DNA of 64,000 nt from Clostridium cadaveris (GCF_020911725.1 NZ_CP076620.1:232501-296500); one strand, 5' to 3'. Counted from the stretch's first letter, positions 1 through 9,275 are shown. The notes: a model not told the origin generated them from the letters alone. Made by a program: numbers and translations.

Positions 1-2
1 AA

Positions 3-461
3 AGATTTGCTCATAAAGAATATGCACTGGCTATTCAAGGTCAACTAAGAGTTTTAAATATAGATGTAGATATAATACCATATGATAACAATAGCTTTTA
101 TAAGGAATTATTTAAAAATGATAAAGAATGTGATATGTATATAACCGGATATAATTTAGGGCTTTCTCCCAATGATTATAGATACATATATGAAACAGGT
201 TCGATATACAATACAAGCGGCTATAGTAATACAGAAATAGATAAGCTTTGGGATGAAGGTTTTAAAGAATTGAATGACGAAAAACGAAAAAATATCTATG
301 AGAAAATACAAAAATTGATTGCAGATGATGCTGCTATTTATACAATAGACTATGAGGAAAATCTTATGATAGCAAAAAAAAGTTTGCGTGGTTTAGATGA
401 AGCTATTAGATCGGAGGGAATCGTAATGTTTAAGGATTGGTCAAAATTATATATAGAGTAG
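3..461 (+). CDS. Extracellular solute-binding protein family 5, C-terminal part only
   Basis: The frame is open from base 3, so the gene starts outside the window; 152 codons remain. The protein resembles the C-terminal lobe of OppA/DppA-type peptide-binding proteins: a segment ending in VLNIDVDIIPYDNN, then YITGYNLGLSPNDY, a short acidic stretch NTEIDKLWDEG and a final strand-helix region. Such lipoproteins capture peptides (sometimes nickel or sugars) outside the membrane for an ABC permease. No permease gene lies downstream in the window, so the rest of the transporter is upstream or elsewhere. The substrate cannot be told from this fragment. Confidence 0.8.
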   Translation, partial: RFAHKEYALAIQGQLRVLNIDVDIIPYDNNSFYKELFKNDKECDMYITGYNLGLSPNDYRYIYETGSIYNTSGYSNTEIDKLWDEGFKELNDEKRKNIYEKIQKLIADDAAIYTIDYEENLMIAKKSLRGLDEAIRSEGIVMFKDWSKLYIE

Positions 462-540
462 CAAGTTTGAAAGGAATTTGTAAGGTTTTTAACCCATGAA
501 TTTTAAAATCTATCTTGTATACTAAATATAGAAATAGCCA

Positions 541-569
541 TTGGGTAAAACTCTCTAATCCTATATAAT
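541..569 (+). promoter_or_regulatory. Sigma-A promoter for the two-component operon
   Basis: A -35 box TTGGGT at 541-546, a 17-bp spacer and a perfect -10 TATAAT at 564-569 precede the response regulator start at 603. The operon thus appears to be transcribed independently of the upstream solute-binding gene. Confidence 0.55.
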
Positions 570-602
570 GAAAGGGAAGTAAATGGAGCTTTGGAGGAGA
601 AA

Positions 603-1301
603 ATGGATAAGAAAAATATTTTAGTAGTAGATGACGAAGTAGAAATAACAGAAGCTATAGAGATATATCTACGCAATTCTGGATATAAAGTGTTTAAAGC
701 TTTCGATGGCTTAGAAGCTTTGGATATACTAGAGAAAAATCAAATAGATTTAATAATAATGGATATAATGATGCCGAAACTTGATGGAATGAGAGCAATC
801 ATAAAGATAAGAGAAAGTAAAAACATACCTATAATAATTCTTTCGGCTAAGTCTGAGGATACTGACAAAATACTTGGACTTAATATGGGTGCTGATGATT
901 ATTTATGCAAACCATTTAATCCATTGGAACTTTTAGCAAGAGTAAATTCCCTTCTCAGAAGATGCAGTATGGTTACACAGGAATCACAGAAAATCGATAG
1001 TGAAAAACTCATAGTTGGAGGTTTGGAACTAAACAGAGAAACTAAGGAGTTCTTTGTTGATGGAAAGTTTACAAGGCTTACACCTATTGAATTTAAGATG
1101 ATGAATCTTTTAATGGAGAATCCAGGACATGTATTTTCACTTGATGATATATACGAAAAAGTATGGAATGAGCCAGCATTTAATGTAGATACTGTAACAG
1201 TTCATATAAGAAGGATTAGAGAAAAAATAGAGATAAACCCAAAGGAACCAAGATATTTAAAGGTGGTGTGGGGGATTGGATACAAAATTGAAAAAATCTA
1301 A
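603..1301 (+). CDS. OmpR-family DNA-binding response regulator
   Basis: 232 aa. An N-terminal receiver domain (residues about 5-118) carries the acidic pair DDE near the start, the phospho-acceptor region IIMDIMMPKLDG and the conserved lysine in LCKPFNP. A C-terminal winged helix (about 135-230) ends with the typical VDTVTVHIRRIREKIE recognition helix and VWGIGYKI. An upstream TTG at 591 extends the frame, but the strong GGAGGA at 593-598 lies just before ATG 603, so 603 is chosen. It overlaps the kinase gene by 26 bp and probably controls it. Target genes are unknown. Confidence 0.9.
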   Translation: MDKKNILVVDDEVEITEAIEIYLRNSGYKVFKAFDGLEALDILEKNQIDLIIMDIMMPKLDGMRAIIKIRESKNIPIIILSAKSEDTDKILGLNMGADDYLCKPFNPLELLARVNSLLRRCSMVTQESQKIDSEKLIVGGLELNRETKEFFVDGKFTRLTPIEFKMMNLLMENPGHVFSLDDIYEKVWNEPAFNVDTVTVHIRRIREKIEINPKEPRYLKVVWGIGYKIEKI

Positions 1302-3497
1302 ATCCAATTTATTTAGAAACATAGCATGGATAATTATATTTTTTTCTATAACAGTTACAATATTATCAGGTGTTGGAGCTTGGGGACAATATAGACTTTA
1401 TAAAAATCCATATATATCTCATAATTTTATAAATAATATGGCACAGTTAGATTCTACCTTATCAATAAGCTTAAATGCCCTAGATAATGAGGGGAAGATT
1501 GATGAAAGATATATAGAATCAGAATTTCAAAATAGAAAAATTTATAGAAAAGAAGAATATGATTGGGAAATAAAAGAATTTGAATCTAGCACCATTGAAG
1601 CAGATAGCAGTGAGGAATATGAAAAAATAAAAGAACAGAAAAAAAATGATATTATAAAGAGATATGAGGATGATCTAAAAAATCTTGAAAGAGAAATAAG
1701 ATTAAATGCAGAACATACAGCAAATGAGTTTAGAAATATAGTGAATTCTTCTGTCAATTTACAGTTTCTTGTTAAAAATGTTGATACAGGCAAGACTTTA
1801 ACTAATATGAAAACTAAGGACGTTGAAGAAGCGGCTGTCACAAGAGAAAAGGTTGATGATTATGAATTTTTTATTCAATCAGGACTGAATTCAAGAATTT
1901 ATCCTTATAGCAGTGAAAATGCTAATTTAGCGTATGAGTATACTATGAACTCATCAAATTCGGGAGTAATTAAAATATATAAAGTAGATAAAAATATAGT
2001 AGATTATTCAAATGATTATATCTATCAAGCAAAATATCAAAGTAATAATGCACTGGGTATAATTAAAAATATAGCTATATTATGTTCAGTTCTTATGGTA
2101 TTAGCTATTCTAAGTACTGTGTATTTATGGAAAACAAGAATTATTTATAATAATGATTTTGCTCTATTAAATAAAATATACAGAAAGATTCCAATAGAAA
2201 TAAGTATTATAGGAATAGTAGCCGGAGGAATCATAACTATTAAAGCTATACGATCATCTATTTATTATTACAGTTATGGAGTAACTAATAATATTCTTCT
2301 TATATCAAGTACTTGGTATGAGATTATAATGTATAGTCTTATGGTAGCTTTAATATCTGTTCTAATATACTTATTTATAAAAAACACAAAAGAAACAAAA
2401 GACCATGAATATATAAAAAGTCATAGCTTAATATGCATATTAGGTACAAAGATGAAGAGTTTTTATCTAAATATTAAAGGAAGAAAGTTTGTTATATTAA
2501 ATTTTGTAATATCATTGATATGGATAGGAATTGCGATTGCGCTTTTATATCAAGGTTATTATAATTTTCCTTTTATTATAGCGGGAAATGTTATGATAGC
2601 TATATATGTAATTATTGTTATGGTATATTGGCTTAAAATTGATAAATGCATGACTAACATATATAAAGCTTCTTCTAGAATAAGGCAAGGAGATTTTCAT
2701 CAGACCATAAAAGAAGAAGGGCCTGCAACCCTAAGATTAACTGCTGAGAATTTAAATAATATAAAAGATGGACTTGAGAAAGCTATAAGTAGTGCAACTA
2801 GAAATGAACAGCTTAAGACAGAGCTGATAACTAATGTTTCACATGACTTAAAAACACCTCTTACTTCAATAATAAATTATATAGACCTTTTAAAAGACGA
2901 AAATACTACTGAAGAAGAGAAAAGTAAGTATATAGATATAATTACAAAGAAATCAGCAAGATTAAAAGTTCTTATAGAGGATTTATTTGAAGCATCAAAA
3001 GCAGCATCAAAGACTATGGAACTAAATATGGAAAAAGCGGATATAGTATCACTGGTGCGTCAAACTTTAGGTGAGTTTGAGGAAAAGATATCACGTTCTA
3101 ACTTAAAGTTTGTAGTAAAGCTTCCAGAGGAGAAAGCTTATGTAAATATAGATGGAAAAAGAACTTGGAGAGTTTTAGAAAATCTTTTTTCTAATGTCTT
3201 AAAGTATTCTATGGATAATACAAGGGTGTATGTTGAGGTTATTCCTACAGAAGAAGATGTGAAGATTGTAATGAGAAACATATCTGCTTTCGAGATGGAT
3301 TTTACTGAAGAGGATATCTAGAAAGATTTAGGAGAGGTGATAGTTCAAGGCATACAGAAGGTTCTGGACTTGGATTATCTATAGCAAAAAGCTTAACCGA
3401 GCTTCAAGATGGAACTTTAAAAATAGATATAGATGGAGACTTATTTAAAGTTACAGTTACATTTAAAAAATATATGGATAATATGAAAGCTGAATAA
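1276..3497 (+). pseudogene. Multi-pass sensor histidine kinase, frameshifted near its 3' end
   Basis: Partner kinase of the upstream regulator, with a TTG start inside the regulator's end. It has one N-terminal membrane segment (about residues 12-36), a long charged extracellular region to about 255 and several further membrane helices up to about 455. A HAMP-like region, the H-box NVSHDLKTPLTS (His523) and the N-box NLFSNVLKYS follow. The frame stops at 3319-3321 (681 codons) just before the last ATP-binding motifs. These continue in another frame from about 3318: LERFRRGDSSRH, the G2 box EGSGLGLSIAKSL, and the natural C-terminus ending at TAA 3495-3497. Loss of a single base around 3316-3318 explains this. 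The stop product lacks the G2 box and should be inactive unless the shift is an assembly error. Confidence 0.8.
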
Positions 3498-3516
3498 AAA
3501 CACATATTAATTATAA

Positions 3517-3564
3517 AGAGCTTGCTCATGGAGATGAAAATCATTTTTGAGCGGGCTCTAATTT
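3517..3564 (+). terminator. Intrinsic terminator after the kinase gene
   Basis: A 12-bp stem, AGAGCTTGCTCA against TGAGCGGGCTCT (two G-U pairs), is followed by AATTTT. It ends the two-component operon. Confidence 0.6.
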
Positions 3565-3587
3565 TATGGAAAAAATAGTCATATTAT

Positions 3588-3635
3588 TTGAAAAAATCTG
3601 TAAGTATATTATAATACTGAATTATAATATACTTA
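3588..3635 (+). promoter_or_regulatory. Promoter with a 35-bp inverted-repeat operator for the TetR gene
   Basis: A -35 TTGAAA (3588-3593) and -10 TATAAT (3610-3615) are 16 bp apart. A perfect inverted repeat with 15-bp arms and a 5-bp centre (ACTGA) spans 3601-3635 and covers the -10 box. A repressor bound there would block transcription, which fits autoregulation by the TetR product. Confidence 0.6.
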
Positions 3636-3667
3636 TTATAATATTCACAAAAAAGGAGATGATATAA

Positions 3668-4240
3668 ATGCCAGGAGCTGATTTGACAAAGCATGTTCTT
3701 GCTGATGGATTAAAGGAAATGATGCAATCAACACCTCTTTCACATATTTCGGTAGGTGATATATCAAAACACTGTAAAATTAGCAGAAATACTTTTTACT
3801 ATCATTTTAGGGACAAGTTTGATTTAGTTAATTGGATTTTTTATACAGAAATAACGCCTAAAATTAGCAATGTAGTTGATGTACTTCACTGGGCTGATGG
3901 TCTTACAGAGCTTTGCCTTTATATGCAGGAAAATCGTAAGTTTTATATAAATGCAATTCGAACAGAAGGACAAAATTCCTTTAGTGAATGTCTTATGGAG
4001 TATTACGAAATATTGATTAAAAATATATTAGAAGATTCCAATAATGCTTTAAGCTTATCTGAGTTTGAGATTGAGGCTATATCGAAGTTTTATTCCTATG
4101 CTTTAGTTGGTAGTATAATTGAATGGGCAAAAGATGGAATGAAAACAGATCCTGTGCCACTTATAAAACTTCTTGAAAAGACTATTAACGGAAGCTTATT
4201 TCAAAAGGTAGCATCATCTATAGAGGAAACCCCTGAATAG
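3668..4240 (+). CDS. TetR/AcrR-family transcriptional regulator
   Basis: 190 aa. An N-terminal helix-turn-helix (about residues 8-60) shows the family signature ISVGDISKHCKISRNTFYYHF followed by DKFDLVNWIF. The helical C-terminal part (about 75-180) resembles the TetR_C_8 type found in regulators annotated near dihydroxyacetone kinase genes. A strong AAGGAGATGAT site precedes ATG 3668. The gene stands alone, convergent with the next one, and its own promoter holds a large inverted repeat. Ligand and other targets cannot be inferred. The protein family is clear; its function is not. Confidence 0.85.
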   Translation: MPGADLTKHVLADGLKEMMQSTPLSHISVGDISKHCKISRNTFYYHFRDKFDLVNWIFYTEITPKISNVVDVLHWADGLTELCLYMQENRKFYINAIRTEGQNSFSECLMEYYEILIKNILEDSNNALSLSEFEIEAISKFYSYALVGSIIEWAKDGMKTDPVPLIKLLEKTINGSLFQKVASSIEETPE

Positions 4241-4272
4241 TAATATAAAATTTTAGACTTTCGGGTATAGAG

Positions 4273-5187
4273 TTACTCTTCTATTAGATGTTTTTTATGA
4301 AGCATTGCTTCTTGAATAAAGTTACAGTCACGATAGAAGTCATATAATATAATGGGAAGTTTTCCAGTGATTCTACTATTACAGATTTTTTCATAACGAA
4401 TATGTTCATAATCATTAAAAGTGTCAGGAGTATCTATGTATACCCCGAAAAGACAGCCTAAGCTTATCATTTCTTTCAAGTAAACTTCTTCAGACTCCAT
4501 ATTTTTAAAGTCATTATAATACTTACAAAATCCGTAGAGAAGCTTTGATTTTCTTAAGCTATAAAATATGTCTCTATTTATTTCTTCTTTATTTTGTGCT
4601 ATAAAGATTATAATATTTTTTGAAGTTTTAAGCTCAGTTAAGATATTGTCGCTTAGATAATTCATTTTTATATTCAAAAAGAAGGTTGACTCTTTCGAAA
4701 GAGAGGCTATAGCAATAACATTTCTTATTTTATCATCATCATATATATTGTCGATGGCGAAAGTATATATGCCACAGCTCTTGAAGTTTTGTAATCTATC
4801 TTTAAATACAGAAGTGTCTTCTAATATATCATCATCAAGAATTTGAAGCCACATTTGCGGTTCTTTGCCTATATCATATAGTTCTTTAATTTGCTTTGCT
4901 CCGATGGTGAATGATGAAATTCCTAAATTTAATCCTACAGTTTTTATAATTCGCTCATCTACACTTTCAAAAGCTCTTTTAATTAAAGGAAGATACATGT
5001 TGTTTGAGTTATGAGCTATAGACTTTGCTAATCCAAAAAATTCTTTTTGAATAGGTCCTTTTGAAAAATAAAGCCCTAAATCTATAGAATTCCTAAGACT
5101 TCTATTAGTGCCTGTCTTTATATCTCTTATTATTTTAGAAACCATGGTTTCAGCCACAGTTTTGATAAGAAACTGATTTGTTGACAT
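4273..5187 (-). CDS. Radical SAM-like protein lacking the Fe-S cysteine motif
   Basis: 304 aa, not recognised by itself, but it follows the divergent radical SAM protein (5406-6785) segment by segment. FESVDERIIKTVGLNLGI matches the partner's TDIDDGVRKTFFENFI. FFLNIKMNYLSDNILTEL matches MFLAFTNATLIDEEFARD. LPIILYDFYRDCNFIQ matches KPIFTMDFWNDGEYVDG. The segment holding the partner's CX3CX2C motif is missing: after LQILDD the chain goes straight on to the next helix, and no cysteine triplet occurs anywhere. It also lacks the SPASM tail. I infer a paralogue that has lost catalysis and may act as a partner or regulator. The start at 5187 has AAGG at a good distance; an alternative ATG at 5196 lies too close to it. 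Confidence 0.7.
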   Translation of the reverse strand: MSTNQFLIKTVAETMVSKIIRDIKTGTNRSLRNSIDLGLYFSKGPIQKEFFGLAKSIAHNSNNMYLPLIKRAFESVDERIIKTVGLNLGISSFTIGAKQIKELYDIGKEPQMWLQILDDDILEDTSVFKDRLQNFKSCGIYTFAIDNIYDDDKIRNVIAIASLSKESTFFLNIKMNYLSDNILTELKTSKNIIIFIAQNKEEINRDIFYSLRKSKLLYGFCKYYNDFKNMESEEVYLKEMISLGCLFGVYIDTPDTFNDYEHIRYEKICNSRITGKLPIILYDFYRDCNFIQEAMLHKKHLIEE

Positions 5188-5251
5188 TTTTATCATCCTT
5201 TATAATAATTTTCTTCTTTTAAATTTTAGTATATATTTCCTTAAAGTAGTA

Positions 5252-5304
5252 TGTACAAAACACTATTGCTGTTTAGTTTTTGGTCAAATTGGGGTGTTTG
5301 TACA
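5252..5304. promoter_or_regulatory. Inverted repeat between the divergent radical SAM genes
   Basis: TGTACAAAACAC (5252-5263) and GTGTTTGTACA (5294-5304) are inverted copies differing by one extra A, with centres about 40 bp apart. They lie in the 218-bp divergent intergenic region, so one regulator could control both genes. This is a candidate only; no regulator is assigned. Confidence 0.35.
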
Positions 5305-5405
5305 AAATTTAAACAAATCTTCATTTTTGTCAAATGAAACCTAAAATTTCCTATGCTATCATGTGGGTAAAGTGAATTATAAAGTGTTGTAAGGGGGAGA
5401 CAAGA

Positions 5406-6785
5406 ATGTTAGAAAAAACATTGAGAGAACATATAGAGGAGTTTGGACTAAAAAAAGCACTTGGCTATCTTGATAAAGACCCAGACACAAATATGCTAAA
5501 ACTTTTAAATTGGGCCGATAAATTTGATAGATATAATACATTTGAGCCTCAAAGAAAAATGTTCCACGAGATCCTTGAGGACAAGGATAACAATTGGTAT
5601 AGATTAGTAAAAAGTTTGTGGACTGACATTGATGATGGGGTAAGAAAGACATTTTTTGAAAATTTTATTATCAATGCAGGTATACAAGGATGTCGTCATG
5701 AAGAAGAGAATAGAAAGAAACTTGGATGCAGTATACCATGGGCTATACTTATGGACCCTACCAGTGCATGCAATTTAAATTGTATAGGATGCTGGGCTGC
5801 TGAATATGGAAACAAACTAAATATGGATTACGACACATTGGATAGTATTATAAGACAAGGTAAAGAGCTTGGTACGTATATGTATATCTATTCTGGAGGA
5901 GAGCCTCTTGTAAGAAAGAAAGATATAATACGACTTTGTGAAGCACATCCAGATGCTATGTTCCTTGCATTTACAAATGCAACTTTAATTGATGAAGAAT
6001 TTGCACGTGATATGCTTAGAGTTAAGAATTTTGTACCTGCAATAAGCGTAGAGGGATTTGAGGAAGCTACTGACTTTAGAAGAGGAAAAGGAACTTATAA
6101 AGCAGTATGCAGAGCAATGGAAATATTAAAAGAAAACAAATTGCCATTTGGTATATCATGTTGTTATACAAGCCAGAATACTGAAGTAATAGGCAGTGAG
6201 AAGTATTTTGATGATATGATTGAAAAAGGCGCTAAATTCGCATGGTTCTTCACCTATATGCCAGTAGGAAATGCAGCTGTGCCTTCACTTATGGTAACAC
6301 CTGAGCAACGTGAGTTTATGTATCGTAAGATTCGTGAATTTAGAAAAACAAAGCCAATATTTACAATGGATTTCTGGAATGATGGAGAATATGTTGATGG
6401 ATGTATAGCAGGGGGACGTAGATACCTTCATATAAATGCAAATGGTGATATAGAACCTTGTGCATTTATACACTATTCTGACTCAAATATCCATGAGAAA
6501 ACTTTGTTAGAAGCATATAAGTCTCCACTTTTTATGGCATATCATAATAATCAACCATTCAACTGTAATCATCTTCGTCCTTGCCCATTATTAGATAATC
6601 CAGGAGCATTGACAAATGTAGTTGAAATATCAGGAGCAAAATCTACTGATTTAGAGAGCCCAGAAAATGTTAATGAACTTTCAGCAAAATGTAAGGAGGC
6701 AGCAGAAAACTGGAAACCAACAGCAGATCGCCTATGGGAAGAATCTCATCCATGCAGTACATGTGAAGTATGCTGTAATAAATAA
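5406..6785 (+). CDS. Radical SAM protein with SPASM-like C-terminus
   Basis: 459 aa. The radical SAM core begins after a helical N-terminal region of about 115 residues. The cluster motif is C122-X3-C126-X2-C129 (TSACNLNCIGCW), followed by the SAM-binding YIYSGGEPL and the ISVEGFEE strand. The C-terminal half holds further cysteines typical of auxiliary-cluster (SPASM-like) domains: DGCIAGGRR, IEPCAF, FNCNHLRPCP and the terminal PCSTCEVCC. Such proteins cleave S-adenosylmethionine to a 5'-deoxyadenosyl radical and often modify peptides or proteins. No precursor peptide is evident nearby, so the substrate is unknown. GGGGGAG precedes ATG 5406. It is divergent from its cysteine-less paralogue. 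Confidence 0.85.
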   Translation: MLEKTLREHIEEFGLKKALGYLDKDPDTNMLKLLNWADKFDRYNTFEPQRKMFHEILEDKDNNWYRLVKSLWTDIDDGVRKTFFENFIINAGIQGCRHEEENRKKLGCSIPWAILMDPTSACNLNCIGCWAAEYGNKLNMDYDTLDSIIRQGKELGTYMYIYSGGEPLVRKKDIIRLCEAHPDAMFLAFTNATLIDEEFARDMLRVKNFVPAISVEGFEEATDFRRGKGTYKAVCRAMEILKENKLPFGISCCYTSQNTEVIGSEKYFDDMIEKGAKFAWFFTYMPVGNAAVPSLMVTPEQREFMYRKIREFRKTKPIFTMDFWNDGEYVDGCIAGGRRYLHINANGDIEPCAFIHYSDSNIHEKTLLEAYKSPLFMAYHNNQPFNCNHLRPCPLLDNPGALTNVVEISGAKSTDLESPENVNELSAKCKEAAENWKPTADRLWEESHPCSTCEVCCNK

Positions 6786-6809
6786 GTGACATATATTTTT
6801 TAATAAATG

Positions 6810-6860
6810 AAAGAGTCTTATAGGATTAAACAAAAAGTTTGTCCTATGGGACTCTTTTTA
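6810..6860 (+). terminator. Intrinsic terminator after the radical SAM gene
   Basis: A roughly 16-bp stem, AAAGAGTCTTATAGGA against TCCTATGGGACTCTTT with G-U pairs, is followed by a T-run. Confidence 0.75.
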
Positions 6861-6958
6861 TTGATTAGATAAACAGATTTTATACTAATAATAGGTTTAT
6901 ATAAAAGAATAAAAATAGTAAGATTTCTTTGCTCTGTTCTTCTAATATCCAAGTTATT

Positions 6959-6988
6959 TTGAACTATGCGAATGGAAGGTTTTATAAA
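6959..6988 (+). promoter_or_regulatory. Probable promoter of the liv operon
   Basis: TTGAAC (6959-6964), an 18-bp spacer and TATAAA (6983-6988) lie about 120 bp before livK. No clear CodY or T-box element was seen in the rest of the 320-bp gap between 6786 and 7106. Confidence 0.35.
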
Positions 6989-7106
6989 AAAACCTCATAA
7001 AAAATATAAAAACACTATTATTACGGTTATTTAGTCATACATTCATCAATAAATGCATAATTATAAACAAATAAAATTTAAGAATAATTTAATAGGAGGG
7101 CTCTTT

Positions 7107-8288
7107 ATGAAGAAAGGCGTGATCGCCTTGACTTTAGCATTAACATTAGGCACAACATTATTAGCTGGATGTGGAGGGGAAAAGGATGAGGGGAAGAAAA
7201 CTACTGATAGTGATGTTATCAAGATAGGAGTTTTTCAGCCATTGACAGGTGAAAATGGTGGAGGAGGATCTCAAGAGCTTGATGGAATTAAGTATGCAAA
7301 CAAAGTTTATTCAGAAGTACTTGGCAAAAAAGTTGAACTTGTTATAGTTGACAATAAATCAGATAAAGGAGAAGCCACAACAGCAGTTACTCGTCTTATA
7401 GAAAAGGAGGGGGTTTGTGCCATTTTAGGTTCTTATGGTTCAGGGGTTTCTATAGCTGCGGGAGATATAATTAAGAAGGCTGGAATACCTGCTATAGGAT
7501 GTTCTTGTACAAACCCAATGGTTACTCAAGGAAATGACTTTTATTTTAGAGTATGTTATTTAGATCCATTCCAAGGAACAGTTATGGCAAACTATGCAAT
7601 TCAAAAGGGAGCAAAGACTGCTGCTGTTATAACTCAAAATGGAGATGACTATTCAACAGGACTTGGAAACTTTTTTAAACAAGCTTTTATAAAATTAACT
7701 GGAGATGAAAAAGCTATTGTATCAGAAGGAGTTTTCCAAACAAATGAACAAGATTTTAATTCTATACTCACAAATGTTAAAGCTGCTAATCCTGATGTAA
7801 TCTTTGCACCTTCATCGGTTGCGACAGCCCCACTAGTTATTAAACAAGCTAGAGCACTTGGAATAACTTGCTCAATAATGGGAGGAGATACATGGGAAAA
7901 TCCAGCTATCATAGATGTTGCTGGAAAAGATGCTGAAGGAATAGTAGTCTCTACGTTTTTTGATGAGAATGATAAAGCTGCTACAGCAGAAGCTAAAAAG
8001 TTTGTTCCAGGAATAAAGAAAGAATTTACACAATATCAAAGTATCATACCTGCAGTTTCTGCTTTGGGATATGACGCCTATATTGTTTTATTAGATGCTA
8101 TAAAGAGAGCTGGATCTACTGAAGGTGAAGCTATACGTAAAGCCCTTGTAGAAACTAAGGATTTTGAAGGGGTTACTGGAGCTATCAGCTTTGACAAAAA
8201 TGGAGATGCAAAGAAAAATCTGGCTGTTATCAAGACGGTAAAAGACGGTAAGTTCACATATCTTGATACGGTAAAAGTTGCAAATTAG
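7107..8288 (+). CDS. livK: Branched-chain amino acid ABC transporter, substrate-binding lipoprotein
   Basis: 393 aa. A lipoprotein signal peptide MKKGVIALTLALTLG ends in the lipobox LLAGC, so the protein is anchored outside the membrane. The mature part is a Peripla_BP_6/LivJ-type two-lobe protein: IKIGVFQPLTG at the start, AILGSYGSG, the loop NPMVTQGNDFYFRVCYLDP and DAYIVLLDAI near the end. The longer frame beginning at 7053 is rejected because AGGAGGG sits just before ATG 7107. It is the first gene of livKHMGF. By family it binds leucine, isoleucine or valine, but related proteins bind other amino acids or amides, so specificity is inferred. Confidence 0.9.
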   Translation: MKKGVIALTLALTLGTTLLAGCGGEKDEGKKTTDSDVIKIGVFQPLTGENGGGGSQELDGIKYANKVYSEVLGKKVELVIVDNKSDKGEATTAVTRLIEKEGVCAILGSYGSGVSIAAGDIIKKAGIPAIGCSCTNPMVTQGNDFYFRVCYLDPFQGTVMANYAIQKGAKTAAVITQNGDDYSTGLGNFFKQAFIKLTGDEKAIVSEGVFQTNEQDFNSILTNVKAANPDVIFAPSSVATAPLVIKQARALGITCSIMGGDTWENPAIIDVAGKDAEGIVVSTFFDENDKAATAEAKKFVPGIKKEFTQYQSIIPAVSALGYDAYIVLLDAIKRAGSTEGEAIRKALVETKDFEGVTGAISFDKNGDAKKNLAVIKTVKDGKFTYLDTVKVAN

Positions 8289-8302
8289 CTGATGTAAATA
8301 AT

Positions 8303-8338
8303 AAGGGTGGTGGAGCAAAACTGCTGCGCCACCTTTTA
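8303..8338 (+). terminator. Stem-loop between livK and livH, probable attenuator or processing site
   Basis: AAGGGTGGTGGAGCA pairs with TGCTGCGCCACCTTTT with one internal mismatch, followed by TTTTAGG. Hairpins at this place in such operons commonly lower expression of the permease genes relative to the binding protein. Confidence 0.55.
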
Positions 8339-8372
8339 GGCTTAAATAATTAAGGGGGGAGTGCTATAGAAT

Positions 8373-9269
8373 ATGATGACATTTGATATTTTTATGCAAC
8401 ATTTTGCAAATGGAATATCTCTAGGAAGCTTGTATGCACTTATTGCCATAGGGTATACCATGGTGTACGGCATACTTAGACTCATAAACTTTGCCCATGG
8501 GGATATTTTTATGATGGCAGGATACTTTATGATATTTGCAATGATAAACTTCAGTTTACCGTGGTTTATTGCAATTCCTATAGTTATAATACTTACAGTA
8601 GTTTTAGGGGTTGTTACAGAAAGATTTGCATATAGACCATTACGTGATGCGCCTCGTATGTCTATTATGATATCAGCTATAGGTGTATCTTTCTTGTTAG
8701 AGAATCTAGCAACATATCTTTTTACAGGAGTTCCAAGAGGATTTCCGCAGCTAAGTGCATTGGCCAAGATAGTGACAATGGGGAAAGTTTCATTACCTAT
8801 GGGATCTTTAGTTACACCCATTGTTACAGTCGTACTTCTAATAATTCTTCTATATATCGTAAATAAAACAAAAATTGGAATGGCTATGAGAGCTGTTTCT
8901 AAAGACTTTGAAACTGCTAGGCTTATGGGAATAAAAATAGATAAAGTTATAGCAATAACTTTTGCTATAGGTTCTTTTCTAGCAGCTGTAGGAGGAATCT
9001 TCTGGGGAACAAAATATCCATCCATTTACCCACTTATGGGGGTAATGCCTGGACTAAAATGTTTTGTAGCTGCTGTATTTGGGGGAATCGGCAGCATACC
9101 AGGAGCTGTTCTTGGAGGATTAGTTTTAGGACTTGGAGAAACAATGCTGGTTGCTTTTCTGCCTACATTAACTGGGTATAGAGATGCATTTGCATTTATA
9201 TTATTAATAGTAATGCTTCTTGTTAAGCCTACAGGACTTTTAGGCGAAAAAATTACAGATAAGGTGTGA
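8373..9269 (+). CDS. livH: Branched-chain amino acid ABC transporter permease LivH
   Basis: 298 aa membrane protein of the LivH family with about eight hydrophobic segments. It begins FANGISLGSLYALIAIGYTM and contains the family stretch FAHGDIFMMAGYF and the cytoplasmic ATPase-coupling loop around AMRAVSKDFETARLMGI. It forms the inner-membrane channel with LivM. The start has two consecutive ATGs (8373, 8376) about 12 nt after GGGGGAG; either could serve. LivM follows 6 bp downstream. Confidence 0.92.
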   Translation: MMTFDIFMQHFANGISLGSLYALIAIGYTMVYGILRLINFAHGDIFMMAGYFMIFAMINFSLPWFIAIPIVIILTVVLGVVTERFAYRPLRDAPRMSIMISAIGVSFLLENLATYLFTGVPRGFPQLSALAKIVTMGKVSLPMGSLVTPIVTVVLLIILLYIVNKTKIGMAMRAVSKDFETARLMGIKIDKVIAITFAIGSFLAAVGGIFWGTKYPSIYPLMGVMPGLKCFVAAVFGGIGSIPGAVLGGLVLGLGETMLVAFLPTLTGYRDAFAFILLIVMLLVKPTGLLGEKITDKV

Positions 9270-9275
9270 TGATAA

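Noticed and set aside
8342-9025. Long minus-strand frame (227 codons) opposite livH, with similar antisense frames at 9026, 1542, 46075 and 60121
   Set aside because: These are mirror frames of well-supported membrane or repetitive coding genes and have no ribosome sites.
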